In this document: piece by piece, positions 16,814 through 26,334 of the stretch
Numbering within the stretch: the stretch's first letter is position 1
Layout of the letters: the number at the start of each line of letters is the position of its first letter
Assembly (NCBI RefSeq): GCF_020966775.1
Contig: NZ_JAJKFV010000009.1
Span: 1-64,000 of the forward strand
DNA: 64,000 nucleotides
DNA from: Rhodopirellula halodulae
Lineage (GTDB): Bacteria > Planctomycetota > Planctomycetia > Pirellulales > Pirellulaceae
Reading direction: 5' to 3'
Translations under genes and position numbers: made by a program
Notes under the pieces: generated by a model
What the model was told of the DNA's origin: nothing
Database searches by the model: none
What the model saw: only the letters and a program-made list of their open reading frames with translations

Positions 16814-19480
16814 TCAGCGATCTGCGTAGACCATGGTCGATTCTTCTTTCGTGACCGGTTTGGGCGATTGGTCGCTGGTCACGATCGCTTTCACGACATG
16901 CGTTTCCGCCGCCAAGCCACGAACGCGGATGCGATAGGTCAGTTCGGAGCCAGCCGGCAGTTCGTTTTCCGGGGCGAACATCATGCCGCCTTGACCGTCG
17001 GGACGAACGTCCGCGTCGGCACCGACGACTTCCATGCCGCGAGGCACCATCAAACGGACTTGTACATTCGAGTCGTTTCGCGAGCCGGTGTTTTGGACGC
17101 GGATCTCGTAGGTGGTTTCGGCGCCCTGCTCGATCGGATCCGCCAAGTCGCTGATGGCGAAGGTCAGCTCGGCTTGCGATTCGACTCGGACGGTGTTCTC
17201 GCTGGTCGCACGAGTGTCCAGGTCGGCGGAAGCTTCCAGTTGGATGGCTTGTTCACCTTCTTCAACTGGCAGCAGTGTCAAAGGCACCTTGGCTGGTTTG
17301 CCCGGTGGCAGCGAAGCCAGCGACCACAACACGGCGTGGCGGTTGGGATCGTAGTAGCCAGCGTTCTCGGTGCTGACGAAGGTGAACCCGCGATCCAAGC
17401 GTGCGATGATTTCGACATTGGTGGCCGGGGCGGTTCCACGGTTCAGCAGTTCCACTTCGTAGGTGGCTTGTCGTTCCAAGAAGCGGCGACCTGGACCGGT
17501 CAAGCGAATGTCGATCTCCGGTGCAACGACTTCCACTTCAACGGTGTGTTGGGTGGGCTCGGCATCGTCAGAAACGAGTTGCACGGTATTGCGAATGACG
17601 CCTGGAGCGGTGGCTCGCATGCGAAGCACTTCGTGGCGAACTTCACCGGGACGCAAAGTATTCAAATACGAATCCAATTCGCGGCCACCGGGGTGGTCCA
17701 TGCCTTGCGGGACGTCTTCGCGAAGGACAACGTTTGTTGCGGCACCCGATCCAACGTTGGAAACTTCCAATTCGATTTCGAGCTGTTGTCCGATCAAAAC
17801 TTGAGTCGGTGCGTGCTGCACCACTTTCAGTTCAGGTCGGGTGCTGCGAGTGCGAACGGACGCGGCCGCTTCGAAAGTCACTCGCGCGATGCTGCCGAGT
17901 TCGCCTTCTTCGATCGGTGTCAGGTTCATCGTGATCACGCGTTGCTCGCCGGCGGGCAGATTGCCAAGTTCCCACATCAAGGCATCGCCTTGCATCACGG
18001 GATTGCCTGATGCGTCATTGAATCGCATGCCAGCGGGAATCGTGTCGTGGACTCGCACACCCATGGCTTCGGCGGTGCCAACGTTTTGAACATTCAGGCG
18101 GAACGTCGCGGGTTGGCCGACTTTGACCTCCGGCGGAGCTTCTTTGTGAATGACGATGCTTGGTGTTTGCATTCCTTCCAATCGTCGTTCGCCGGGCATC
18201 GCGAATGCGGTTGATTGAGCTTGTGTGCCCGCGTCGGCTCCACCCATGGCGAAACCGGGTGCGGGCAGTCCACGTTGGCTGGCGAAACGAGTTGGCAACT
18301 GGTTCGGCGCCGATGGGTTGGGCGTCGATAGGTCTTGAGCGGCGGGGTGAGGCGAACTTGGTTCGGGCGTGCCGTAGGCGGAAGGTGCGTTCATCGAGTC
18401 GTTTGCACCAAACTGCATGTCGGCTGGTGCCGATCGCAGGTCGTTCATGGCGGGAGCACCACGTCGGCTGGTCGGGCCGGTGGGTTCCGGCATGCCGGCG
18501 AACTGATTGGGTGATTCGAAAGCGTTTGGCTGGTTGGGATCTGCGCCAAAACCATGATCCGCTGCTGGTCCGTAGTCCGCGCGGTTGGCGGGAGCGGAAT
18601 CGTTTGAGAATCCGGGAGCGGGCAGGTTTGGAAGTGGTTGGTCGGCGAAAGAGTTTTCTTGGTTTTGTGCCGAAGGCATCCCAACAGGCTCTGGCATGGC
18701 GGACATGTTGGGAGCATCGCCCATTCGTAGGGCGTTGCCCGAACGCATGTCGTTGACGGGAACGTCGGTCATCGCCGCAGCGTCAGTGGCTGGGCCAGGG
18801 ACCGGAGCAGCGGGCATCGATGGTGCACTGGCTTCGCCGAAGCTGCCGAGCATTCCAGGTCCGCCTTGGTCGGTCGCTGGCATGTCCGCGGAAGGTCCTT
18901 CGTTGATCGGTGCGGTGGCCTCCATCGGGGCGGGCGTTGACATGGTCATGCTCATGTCAGGCATTTCGAAGCCGCCGGGCATCGATAGATCAGCTTCTGG
19001 CATTGCCATGGGTTGGCCTCCGGTTGTGGGCTCGTTCCCATCCGCGGGCGCGTCCATGGGAGGCATGCCGAAAGTCATGGGTGCCGGAGCGTCCGCCACG
19101 TTGGCTTCGGGCTGGGATCCAGGTTCGGGCATCGAGAATGACGAAGGACCGGCGCCGGGGTCGGAAACCGATTCGCTATGAGACGCCATGTCGACCGGTT
19201 GAGAGACAAAGGTCTCGTCATCGAATCCGACTTGCTGGATCACGCTCGGTTCGTTCGTCGGCGTTGGGTCCGATGAACTATCGAATTGGGGCGCGGCGAT
19301 GGGGGCCAGCATTTCCGATTGCCAGCTCGGGACGTCGAGCGCGGGTGCGGAGGCCTCGGCCAGTTGGGTGTCGTCCGGCAGTTCGCTGCGTTGGGCTTGG
19401 GCTGCGGCAAAAGCACCCAACAAGATTGTCGCGACTCCGCCTGTTAGCCGGTAGCCAATTCGTTTGCCGAAAATTTCCAT
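16814..19480 (-). CDS. Large secreted/surface protein with four DUF11-type repeats
   Basis: From the ATG at 19480 (AAGGA 9 bases upstream) it has 888 residues. A basic start, a hydrophobic segment and AAAQAQ suggest a signal peptide. Residues ~30-430 are low complexity, rich in Pro, Met, Ala, Asp and Gly, and probably extended and disordered. Then come four tandem beta-sandwich units of 105-119 residues, starting PSIVIHKEAP, PELKVVQHAP, PEIDIRLTGP and AELTFAISDL; each has the N-x-G-[TS]-x-x-A-x-x-V signature of DUF11/CARDB-like repeats. No mature cysteine pairs or anchor are visible. I infer a cell-surface or wall-associated structural protein. Confidence 0.8.
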   Translation of the reverse strand: MEIFGKRIGYRLTGGVATILLGAFAAAQAQRSELPDDTQLAEASAPALDVPSWQSEMLAPIAAPQFDSSSDPTPTNEPSVIQQVGFDDETFVSQPVDMASHSESVSDPGAGPSSFSMPEPGSQPEANVADAPAPMTFGMPPMDAPADGNEPTTGGQPMAMPEADLSMPGGFEMPDMSMTMSTPAPMEATAPINEGPSADMPATDQGGPGMLGSFGEASAPSMPAAPVPGPATDAAAMTDVPVNDMRSGNALRMGDAPNMSAMPEPVGMPSAQNQENSFADQPLPNLPAPGFSNDSAPANRADYGPAADHGFGADPNQPNAFESPNQFAGMPEPTGPTSRRGAPAMNDLRSAPADMQFGANDSMNAPSAYGTPEPSSPHPAAQDLSTPNPSAPNQLPTRFASQRGLPAPGFAMGGADAGTQAQSTAFAMPGERRLEGMQTPSIVIHKEAPPEVKVGQPATFRLNVQNVGTAEAMGVRVHDTIPAGMRFNDASGNPVMQGDALMWELGNLPAGEQRVITMNLTPIEEGELGSIARVTFEAAASVRTRSTRPELKVVQHAPTQVLIGQQLEIELEVSNVGSGAATNVVLREDVPQGMDHPGGRELDSYLNTLRPGEVRHEVLRMRATAPGVIRNTVQLVSDDAEPTQHTVEVEVVAPEIDIRLTGPGRRFLERQATYEVELLNRGTAPATNVEIIARLDRGFTFVSTENAGYYDPNRHAVLWSLASLPPGKPAKVPLTLLPVEEGEQAIQLEASADLDTRATSENTVRVESQAELTFAISDLADPIEQGAETTYEIRVQNTGSRNDSNVQVRLMVPRGMEVVGADADVRPDGQGGMMFAPENELPAGSELTYRIRVRGLAAETHVVKAIVTSDQSPKPVTKEESTMVYADR

Positions 19481-20004
19481 CGTTCGCATTCCTTTGCGTG
19501 TCTTTCGCGTCACATCCTGGCGAAAGTCTGGTTCCAGGCATGCGTGGTTAGCAAACCGTCGCCGCATGAAACAAGGTCAGAAACCGAATCAGCGATGAAT
19601 TCTCATTCTCGAATTCGTTCCTTTCAGGAGAGTGGGCCTTTGAGCTGAGTCGGCGGTGTTCAGGCGACACCGGCTGTTCGCTGAAAAAGTAGATTCGCGG
19701 GCGACCCAAAAATAAAGGGTAAGAAATGTTGCCGTTTCAACTGGCTGCAGTAAGGAAGAGGGGTGGGCGGTGCATCTGCATGAGCGGGTGGGTGCGTAAT
19801 GTGAGCGTAGGCTCCCCTGGAGGGTGGTTTAGGATCGGTGAAAAAAGAGGGTTTTGCTGCGTAAAATGTCGCAGGCAGCGAACTTATGCGGTTTTTGCGT
19901 TGTCGGCTACGCGTCCATAGACTAGCCATGGAGTTGGCGGATCCAGTTCTGACGGTATGCCGCCGCACGCAGAGATTTCATTAGTTTTTCATCAGGAGTG
20001 TATG
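19481..20004. other. Intergenic region between divergent genes
   Basis: About 520 bases separate the DUF11 gene (minus) from the small lipoprotein gene (plus). A possible stem GGTGT/ACACC occurs near 19664-19680. The stretch must contain two promoters but I could not assign them. The small frames here have no protein-like features. Confidence 0.45.
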
Positions 20005-20178
20005 ATGGTCAAAAAAGCATTTGCAGCGTTTGCTTCGATAATTTGTCTCGTTGGTGTTGTCGGGTGCGGCCCCAACAACGACGTCACGGTCTCTGAGGTG
20101 GACGACAGCGTCGTGCACACCGAAGAGCAAATGGAGGCGATGGAGGAATCCAACGCCGCCGACATGATGAGCAAGTGA
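20005..20178 (+). CDS. Small lipoprotein of 57 residues
   Basis: The ATG at 20005 is chosen because AGGAG lies 7 bases upstream; the overlapping ATG at 20002 is too close. The product has a lysine-containing start, a hydrophobic segment (AFAAFASIICLVGVVG) and the lipobox VVGC, so Cys would be lipidated after cleavage. The mature part is only ~35 residues, strongly acidic (VSEVDDSVVHTEEQMEAMEE). The function is unknown. It is followed at once by a terminator and then by the DUF1559 gene, so it forms its own short transcript. Confidence 0.72.
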   Translation: MVKKAFAAFASIICLVGVVGCGPNNDVTVSEVDDSVVHTEEQMEAMEESNAADMMSK

Positions 20179-20191
20179 TTTTGCGAGGCTG

Positions 20192-20211
20192 ACCGACTTC
20201 GGGTCGGTTTT
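20192..20211 (+). terminator. Intrinsic terminator after the small lipoprotein gene
   Basis: ACCGAC pairs with GTCGGT around TTCGG, followed by a run of T. It begins 13 bases after the lipoprotein stop codon. Confidence 0.7.
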
Positions 20212-20306
20212 GCTGAGACGATTCTGCTCTCGATTGAGAGCTCTTTCTCTGGACACCGTGTTGGTTGTCCACTTTTCTTTTCTTTGTTTTCAAAGGAGCG
20301 TTTTCA

Positions 20307-21464
20307 ATGAAACGCAAATCTCCTCAGGGCTTCACCCTCGTCGAATTGTTGGTCGTGATCGCGATCATCGGCGTGCTGGTGGGGCTTCTCTTGCCTGCTG
20401 TTCAAGCGGCACGCGAAGCAGCGCGGCGTATGCAGTGCAGCAATAATTTCAAGCAAATTGGCTTGGGTATTCACAACTATCACTCGGCGTACAACCGACT
20501 GCCGACCCAAAGTGGTGGTACTTACGACAATCCAGGAAATCGCCACCTGCAGAGCTTTTTGGTCGGGTTGACCCCATTCATTGAGCAGCAGGGGTTGTGG
20601 GAGCAAATCGCCAACCCACGCGCTATCAACCACAACGGAAGCACCCGTGGCACCCCGTTCCCCGCGATGGGGCCCGTGCCTTGGGACCGCAACTACACGC
20701 CTTGGTTGACTCAGGTGGGTACATTCCGTTGCCCAAGCGATCCGCTTACACCTCCGGGTAACTTTGAAGCCTTCACCAATTACGCAGCTTGTATCGGTGA
20801 CGGAATCGGCAGTAACAACCACTCATGTGTTAATCAGAACGGCACCGAAATGGGATGGTGCTTGCCACGCCGAGGCGGGATGGACCGGGGGTTCTTCGTG
20901 ACTCGGGTTCAGACTCGTTTTCGTGACGTCTTGGACGGTTTGAGCAACACGATTGCTTGCGGTGAGATTGTGGTCGACAACAACACGTTGGAAATCAACA
21001 CCGTGGTCGTCAACCGTAACCGCAACGCTGCCTTCTTCAGTGAGCCAGCGGTTTGCGAAGACACCATTGATCCGGCACGCCCGCAGTTCCACGTCGCTGG
21101 CACTAACGCGAATAGGTGGGATATTTCGCAGCGACGCGGGATGCGTTGGGCGGATGGTCGTCCCGTGATGTCGAGTGTGACGACAATTATGCCTCCGAAC
21201 GGCGTCAGTTGTTCATGGGCCGGCGACGGTTCGGACTGCATGGTCACCGTTGGTAGTCGTCACCAAGGCGGTGCCCACGTGTTGATGGGTGATGGGGCGG
21301 TTCGCTTCATCACTGACTCGATCGAAGCGGGGAACTCGCGAGCGAACGCGCCAAACTGGCCGGTTGGATCTTCTACCACACCTCCGGGAGCAAGAAGCCC
21401 TTACGGTTTGTGGGGAGCTTTGGGAACCAAGGCGATGAAAGAAACTCAAGGTCTAGAGTTCTGA
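20307..21464 (+). CDS. DUF1559 protein with type IV pilin-like N-terminus
   Basis: The ATG at 20307 follows AAAGGAG by 8 bases; the product has 385 residues. It begins with a prepilin peptidase site and helix, KRKSPQGFTLVELLVVIAII, with Glu at position +5 after the processed Phe. The DUF1559 domain follows (LLPAVQAAREAARRMQCSNNFKQIGLG...HNYHSAYNRLP) and ends with the GGAHVLMGDGAVRFI motif seen near the C-terminus of this planctomycete-expanded family. The proteins are thought to be pseudopilin-like secreted or surface proteins; the exact role is unknown. A strong terminator follows. Confidence 0.92.
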   Translation: MKRKSPQGFTLVELLVVIAIIGVLVGLLLPAVQAAREAARRMQCSNNFKQIGLGIHNYHSAYNRLPTQSGGTYDNPGNRHLQSFLVGLTPFIEQQGLWEQIANPRAINHNGSTRGTPFPAMGPVPWDRNYTPWLTQVGTFRCPSDPLTPPGNFEAFTNYAACIGDGIGSNNHSCVNQNGTEMGWCLPRRGGMDRGFFVTRVQTRFRDVLDGLSNTIACGEIVVDNNTLEINTVVVNRNRNAAFFSEPAVCEDTIDPARPQFHVAGTNANRWDISQRRGMRWADGRPVMSSVTTIMPPNGVSCSWAGDGSDCMVTVGSRHQGGAHVLMGDGAVRFITDSIEAGNSRANAPNWPVGSSTTPPGARSPYGLWGALGTKAMKETQGLEF

Positions 21465-21517
21465 TAGCGGGTCACGGTTGTTTGTCATCAAACTTCCGTT
21501 TCCAAGCCAACATCAAG

Positions 21518-21552
21518 ACGCTCGCCGGGATCAATTCTGGCGAGCGTTTTTT
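21518..21552 (+). terminator. Intrinsic terminator after the DUF1559 gene
   Basis: ACGCTCGCC pairs perfectly over nine bases with GGCGAGCGT, with a 12-base loop, followed by a T6 run. It starts 53 bases after the stop codon. Confidence 0.9.
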
Positions 21553-21776
21553 CATTGGTGGCTCGAGCGACGCGGCGGCGTGTTCATCGACGAAGGCTGA
21601 GATTTGACACCAGCCTTCTCGTGCCGAGCCGCGATGGGGTGGTGCTTGTGAGCGGAAGCGGCGCGATCTGGCCGGTGCACGAGTTGTCTCTTTCGGATTG
21701 GTTTGATAGCGGCATGAATTCGCGACTTTCCGGGATCACATTGACATGAAACCCGCGGGTTTCCTAGTGTCCACGC

Positions 21777-24026
21777 ATGGTCCGCTCCGATCGTTCGTAC
21801 CGACGACCGATTTTGCATTCGAACTCTCCGCCCCCGGTGAGTCGTTTGCGTTGCGCCTGGATCTTCCTGCTATTGCTCGCCTGTTTCGGAAGCTCGACCG
21901 GATGTGTCGCTTCTCGTTATCTGGAAAACAGGTCGATTCGCGACAACGCGTTGACCAACACGCTGCACCTTCTGCGTTGGCGTGGGCCCGAGATCAGTGT
22001 TCGAACGCAAGGAACACTTCGTCGTTATGGTTTGATCGAAACCTATCAGGATGACAGCAAGATTTGTTTGCATCGCTTGCAAACGCTGAATGCGCAGAAC
22101 CCCGATGTCGAGCTTGCTTACGCTCTGTCGGAATTGTCTTACGTCGAAGGAAAAATCGCGGACCGCGACGGACGCTCCAGCGATGCGATGAATCACTACG
22201 GCGTCGCGCTGACGACCAGCTATCGCTATCTCTTTGGCGATCAGTTGAGCGAAGTTCGCAATCAATACGACCCACAGTTCCGTGCTGTTTGCGATCTGTA
22301 CAACGAGTCCTTGGAAGACTTGCTGCGGTTGTTGTGTGCGGAAAACCGTTTGCGTCCCGGGCAGACCTACACGATTCAAACCGCGAATCAGAAGTTTGTG
22401 ATTCGCGCCGAAATGCGCGGGGCTTGGAAGGAAGACGAATTCGACCACTACGAATTCGTCAGCGACTACGACATCAAGACACTGAACAACCGGCATACAA
22501 CCTACGGCTTGGGGGTTCCATTGATTGCCGTTCGCAAGCCACGTGGCGAGGGGCATCGAGAGGAACAGTACTATCCGGAAGGGTTGAGCTACGCCGTGAC
22601 CGCGTTGCTGCGTTGTTCAACCGAGCCTCCTTCGCGGCCAAGTCATGCGTCTCGCGTTATGCCAGCCTCGCATTCGGGTGACTTTCGCGCGGCTGAGGAA
22701 ACGGCGGTTTGTGTCTTGGAGTTCTTTGACCCGCTACGAGCCAACCAGATTCAGTTGGCCGGCAGTTGGGTTCCCTTGGAAACCGACCTGACCACGCCAC
22801 TGGCGTATTTCTTGGATAGTGACGAATACCGCAAACGCGACCGAGCCACCGAAGGCTTGCTGGATCCAGACGATGCTCAGCAGAAACGCGGCATCTACAT
22901 GTTGGAGCCGTACGATCCCAATCGCATCCCGGTGTTGATGGTGCACGGTTTGTGGTCCAGCCCGCTGACTTGGATGGACATGTTCAATGACCTCCGCAGC
23001 TTTCCGGAAATTCGAGAACGGTACCAGTTTTGGTTTTACCTTTATCCATCGGGTCAACCGTTTTGGTTGAGCGCGACGCAGTTGCGAAGCGACTTGTTCG
23101 CCATGCGACAGACGTTCGATCCCGCGGGACAAGATCGTGCGGTCGACCACACCGTCTTGGTCGGACACAGCATGGGTGGGCTGGTGAGCCGAATGCAAAC
23201 GATCGAAAGCGGCGACGATTTTTGGAACTTAGTCAGTGATCAACCCAAAGAGAAACTGCGCGGACCGCCGGAAGATATCAACAAGCTCGTCAGTGCGTTG
23301 GAGTTTCGGCCGAACCAAACGGTCGGCCGAGTCATCACGATCGGAACGCCTCATCGCGGGAGCAACCTCGCAAACACGGCGACGCGTTGGTTGGCCGGCA
23401 AGATGATTCAGCTTCCGAAAATGGCTGTGTCGGCAGGCAATCGTTTGACGCGAGCCAACCCAGGGTTCTTCCGCGACACGCGATTGTTGACCGAGGCCAA
23501 TGCAGTGGACTCATTGGCACCGGACTCACCGATCTTTCCGGTGATGTTGCGTGCCAAGCGTTCGTCGCATGTGAAGTATCACAACATTGTTGGTGTGCTG
23601 GAGGATCCACCACTGTTTGCCGGACGGCATCATCGGGGCGATGGCGTTGTGGAGTATGCCAGTGCGACGATGGACGATACGGAGAGCGAATTGCTGGTGG
23701 ATGCCACGCACACCAAATTGCACATGACCGGCAAAGCCATCTTTGAGGTTCGGCGGATTCTGCTGGAGCACTTGGATGATGTGGACTCGCAAGATCGCTT
23801 GGCCTGGGCACCAAAATCGGCGACGCCACTGGTGAGCGATGCGGCGTCAGGGATGATCACGGACCTGGCACCGAATCTCTCGCCGCAGACTCTGTCCGGA
23901 CGAGGCTCGGTTGGGCCGGTTCCTTCAGGACAGGTGTCGTCAGGGCAGATTTCGCGCGGGCAAATTTCGCCCAGTGCATCGGTCTATCAATTGATGAGCG
24001 CGCCGTCGGCTCAATCGCGGCGATGA
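21777..24026 (+). CDS. Lipoprotein of the alpha/beta hydrolase (lipase-like) fold
   Basis: This 749-residue protein has a basic start, a hydrophobic segment and the lipobox STGC near residue 43, so it is probably a lipoprotein. Residues ~50-370 form a helical/beta N-terminal domain unlike common families. The hydrolase domain (about 375-660) has the oxyanion segment VLMVHGLWSSP, the nucleophile elbow GHSMGG with Ser, and the GTPHRGSN region typical of PGAP1/lipase-class enzymes; an Asp and His partner are plausible in the DGVVEYASA and THTKLH segments. It probably hydrolyses esters or lipids at the envelope. The last ~90 residues are Ser/Gly/Gln-rich with short repeats (SGQ/RGQIS). Confidence 0.85.
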   Translation: MVRSDRSYRRPILHSNSPPPVSRLRCAWIFLLLLACFGSSTGCVASRYLENRSIRDNALTNTLHLLRWRGPEISVRTQGTLRRYGLIETYQDDSKICLHRLQTLNAQNPDVELAYALSELSYVEGKIADRDGRSSDAMNHYGVALTTSYRYLFGDQLSEVRNQYDPQFRAVCDLYNESLEDLLRLLCAENRLRPGQTYTIQTANQKFVIRAEMRGAWKEDEFDHYEFVSDYDIKTLNNRHTTYGLGVPLIAVRKPRGEGHREEQYYPEGLSYAVTALLRCSTEPPSRPSHASRVMPASHSGDFRAAEETAVCVLEFFDPLRANQIQLAGSWVPLETDLTTPLAYFLDSDEYRKRDRATEGLLDPDDAQQKRGIYMLEPYDPNRIPVLMVHGLWSSPLTWMDMFNDLRSFPEIRERYQFWFYLYPSGQPFWLSATQLRSDLFAMRQTFDPAGQDRAVDHTVLVGHSMGGLVSRMQTIESGDDFWNLVSDQPKEKLRGPPEDINKLVSALEFRPNQTVGRVITIGTPHRGSNLANTATRWLAGKMIQLPKMAVSAGNRLTRANPGFFRDTRLLTEANAVDSLAPDSPIFPVMLRAKRSSHVKYHNIVGVLEDPPLFAGRHHRGDGVVEYASATMDDTESELLVDATHTKLHMTGKAIFEVRRILLEHLDDVDSQDRLAWAPKSATPLVSDAASGMITDLAPNLSPQTLSGRGSVGPVPSGQVSSGQISRGQISPSASVYQLMSAPSAQSRR

Positions 24027-24365
24027 CACGATTTGGTCGGCGTTGTAGCTTCACTGCCGAGCGATGGACTTGGTGGTCGCTGTTCTGCCACCCGTCTACT
24101 TTGCCGAATCCGCACAATCGCTACGGGTGTCACAACCGGAATTGAATGCCGGTAGTGGTCTGCTGATCTTTTTAAGCAGCCAGCGAATGCATCGAAGGAT
24201 TGACCTGCTGCGCCGTTACAACCAAACCCCCGCATGCGAAAAATGGAAGGGTATCGGTACCGGGGGAGGCGAAGTCAGGCGAGGCGACTAGATTGGTGAG
24301 GCCACGCCAACGGGCGATTCGACAACGCCCTTTCCTGAACTCGTCTTCAAGTATCGATCTTGCTC
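24027..24365. other. Intergenic region upstream of the UDP-glucose dehydrogenase gene
   Basis: The stretch holds a weak stem CTGCT/AGCAG spanning TTTTT near 24158-24180 and a GGGCG/CGCCC hairpin at 24312-24330, 36 bases before the ATG of the next gene. No convincing gene or promoter was assigned. Confidence 0.4.
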
Positions 24366-25811
24366 ATGTCCGCAACTGCTGCTGCCCCCTCGCCCCAACT
24401 TCCCGCGGTTGGGCCTGTGAAGAAAATTTGCTGCATCGGCGCTGGTTATGTCGGCGGTCCGACGATGGCGATGATCGCTCACAAGTGCCATGACATCGAA
24501 GTCAAAGTCGTCGATATCAACGCGCAGCGAATCGCTCAGTGGAACAGCGACACACTTCCAGTTTATGAACCAGGACTGGACGAGATTGTCAAAGGGCGAC
24601 GCGACCAGAATTTGATCTTCACCACCGAAGTGGATCAAGCGATTCGCGAAGCCGACATGATTTTCATCTCGGTCAACACGCCCACGAAGACGTTTGGTGT
24701 GGGAGCCGGTCGTGCAGCGAACCTCGAGTTCATTGAAAAGTGTGCTCGCAAGATCGCGGAGGTTTCTGAAGGACACAAGATCGTCGTCGAGAAGTCGACG
24801 CTGCCGGTTCGTACCGCCGAGGCCGTCAAGGCGATTTTGGGCGAAGCGACTACCGGCGCGACCTTTGACGTTTTGTCCAATCCTGAATTCCTGGCCGAGG
24901 GCACTGCGGTTGACGACTTGCTGTCGCCCGACCGTGTTCTGATTGGTGGCGAGCGTGAGGAAGCGATTCAGGCCTTGGTCGATGTGTACGCTCAATGGGT
25001 TCCACGCGAACGTTTGCTGACGACCAACTTATGGAGCAGTGAGCTGTCGAAGTTGACCGCCAATGCTTTTTTGGCCCAACGAGTCTCCTCCATCAATTCG
25101 ATTTCGGCGTTGTGCGAAGCCACCGAAGCCGACGTCGACGAGGTGGCCGCAGCGATCGGCACCGATTCGCGGATCGGGCCAAAGTTTCTGAAAGCATCGG
25201 TGGGATTCGGAGGTTCGTGTTTCCAGAAAGACATTCTGAATCTGGTTTATCTGTGCGAATACTTTGGGTTGCCCGAGGTGGCTGATTACTGGCAACAAGT
25301 TGTCGCGATGAACGACTACCAGAAACGTCGGTTTGTGCATCGCATGGTTCGGACGATGTTCAACACGGTCTCGGACAAGAAGATCGCGATCTGGGGTTTC
25401 GCGTTCAAGAAAGACACCAACGACACGCGGGAATCGGCGGCCATCTATGTGTGTCGAGATCTGTTGCTCGAGAAAGCTCGTTTGTCGATCTATGACCCGC
25501 AAGTCACGAAAGAACAGATTGTGTCGGACATGGAAGCCGTTTTCCAAAACGGCGACCAGGAACTCAGCGCGATTTCGCGTCAACTGATCGAAAACAACAT
25601 CGAAGTCGTTTCGGATGCGGAGTCCGCCGCCAAGGACGCTCACGCGATCGCGGTGCTGACGGAATGGGACGAGTTTGAAGAAGCCGACTTTCGGGCGATC
25701 GCCGAGCAGATGAAAAAACCTGCGTTCATCTTTGACGGTCGCAATAAGCTGAAGAGCTTGTCGCTCGAAGAGCTTGGGTTTCAGTACCACGGCATCGGGT
25801 TCTCTCGCTAA
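24366..25811 (+). CDS. ugd: UDP-glucose 6-dehydrogenase, animal-type
   Basis: The product has 481 residues from the ATG at 24366. It oxidises UDP-glucose to UDP-glucuronate with 2 NAD+. Visible are the Rossmann motif GAGYVGGPT, the VNTPTKT and [11 protein letters not shown] segments, [28 protein letters not shown], catalytic Cys285 in [10 protein letters not shown], and the [11 protein letters not shown] domain-3 signature. Many stretches match the sequence of animal UGDH as I remember it (for example [15 protein letters not shown] and the [13 protein letters not shown] run), more closely than typical bacterial Ugd. UDP-glucuronate feeds polysaccharide synthesis. An intrinsic terminator follows, so this is a single-gene unit. 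Confidence 0.96.
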   Translation: MSATAAAPSPQLPAVGPVKKICCIGAGYVGGPTMAMIAHKCHDIEVKVVDINAQRIAQWNSDTLPVYEPGLDEIVKGRRDQNLIFTTEVDQAIREADMIFISVNTPTKTFGVGAGRAANLEFIEKCARKIAEVSEGHKIVVEKSTLPVRTAEAVKAILGEATTGATFDVLSNPEFLAEGTAVDDLLSPDRVLIGGEREEAIQALVDVYAQWVPRERLLTTNLWSSELSKLTANAFLAQRVSSINSISALCEATEADVDEVAAAIGTDSRIGPKFLKASVGFGGSCFQKDILNLVYLCEYFGLPEVADYWQQVVAMNDYQKRRFVHRMVRTMFNTVSDKKIAIWGFAFKKDTNDTRESAAIYVCRDLLLEKARLSIYDPQVTKEQIVSDMEAVFQNGDQELSAISRQLIENNIEVVSDAESAAKDAHAIAVLTEWDEFEEADFRAIAEQMKKPAFIFDGRNKLKSLSLEELGFQYHGIGFSR

Positions 25812-26334
25812 CTGCGAAAATTTTTCTGTTCATCGCAAGATCTCGTTCGGCAGTATCCGTCCAAAGTGGCATGGATTCTGCCGTTCTTTTTTGGCGAGTC
25901 AGCAATGATTTCGCTGAGAAAACATGCCTAAAATAGGCAGTTTTTGGATCGTAACGTGGGTCCAAAGGTCATTCGAAGACCACACGGGCCGGCGAGAAGC
26001 CGGAAGCCTAGATCCGGCCTGTTCAAGATTGCCGAGTGAGTGCTAGAGATGAGCGGTTCCGTATTCCCCAAAAGAGGTAGTGGTGCCGAAACTTGCTATA
26101 ACGGGCTGGAATGGAGGATGAATCCTCTCCCACTATTCGGGCAATTACAATAAGATCGGCGACGAACGCGGTTGACGACCGGCCAAGAAATGATTCTTGG
26201 TGACAAAAACGATCCCAATCGGTCCTCTCTTTGCACCGGCAATGCACCGCGTTCAGCCACTCATCCATGCGTTTGATTCGTGAACGAATCCGTTCCAGCG
26301 ATTCAACGTTCGATTTTCGCGACGAAGGGTACCG
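25812..26334. other. Intergenic region between ugd and the FHA gene
   Basis: The region contains the ugd terminator (25925-25945) and a second stem, CCGGC/GCCGG with a GAGAA loop at 25989-26003. The remaining ~330 bases before the FHA gene hold no convincing gene; minus-strand open frames here overlap the FHA coding sequence and look like shadows. Promoter elements for the FHA gene should lie here but were not identified. Confidence 0.45.
25925..25945 (+). terminator. Intrinsic terminator of ugd
   Basis: TGCCTA pairs with TAGGCA around an AAA loop, followed by G and T5. It lies about 115 bases after the ugd stop. Confidence 0.8.

Noticed and set aside
16661-18010. 449-residue open frame on the plus strand
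   Set aside because: It lies wholly antisense to the DUF11 gene, has no membrane, motif or repeat logic of its own, and the minus-strand frame has clear domain repeats.
24312-24330. Hairpin before ugd as a riboswitch
   Set aside because: A single 5-bp stem with a 9-base loop is too little to support a riboswitch call.
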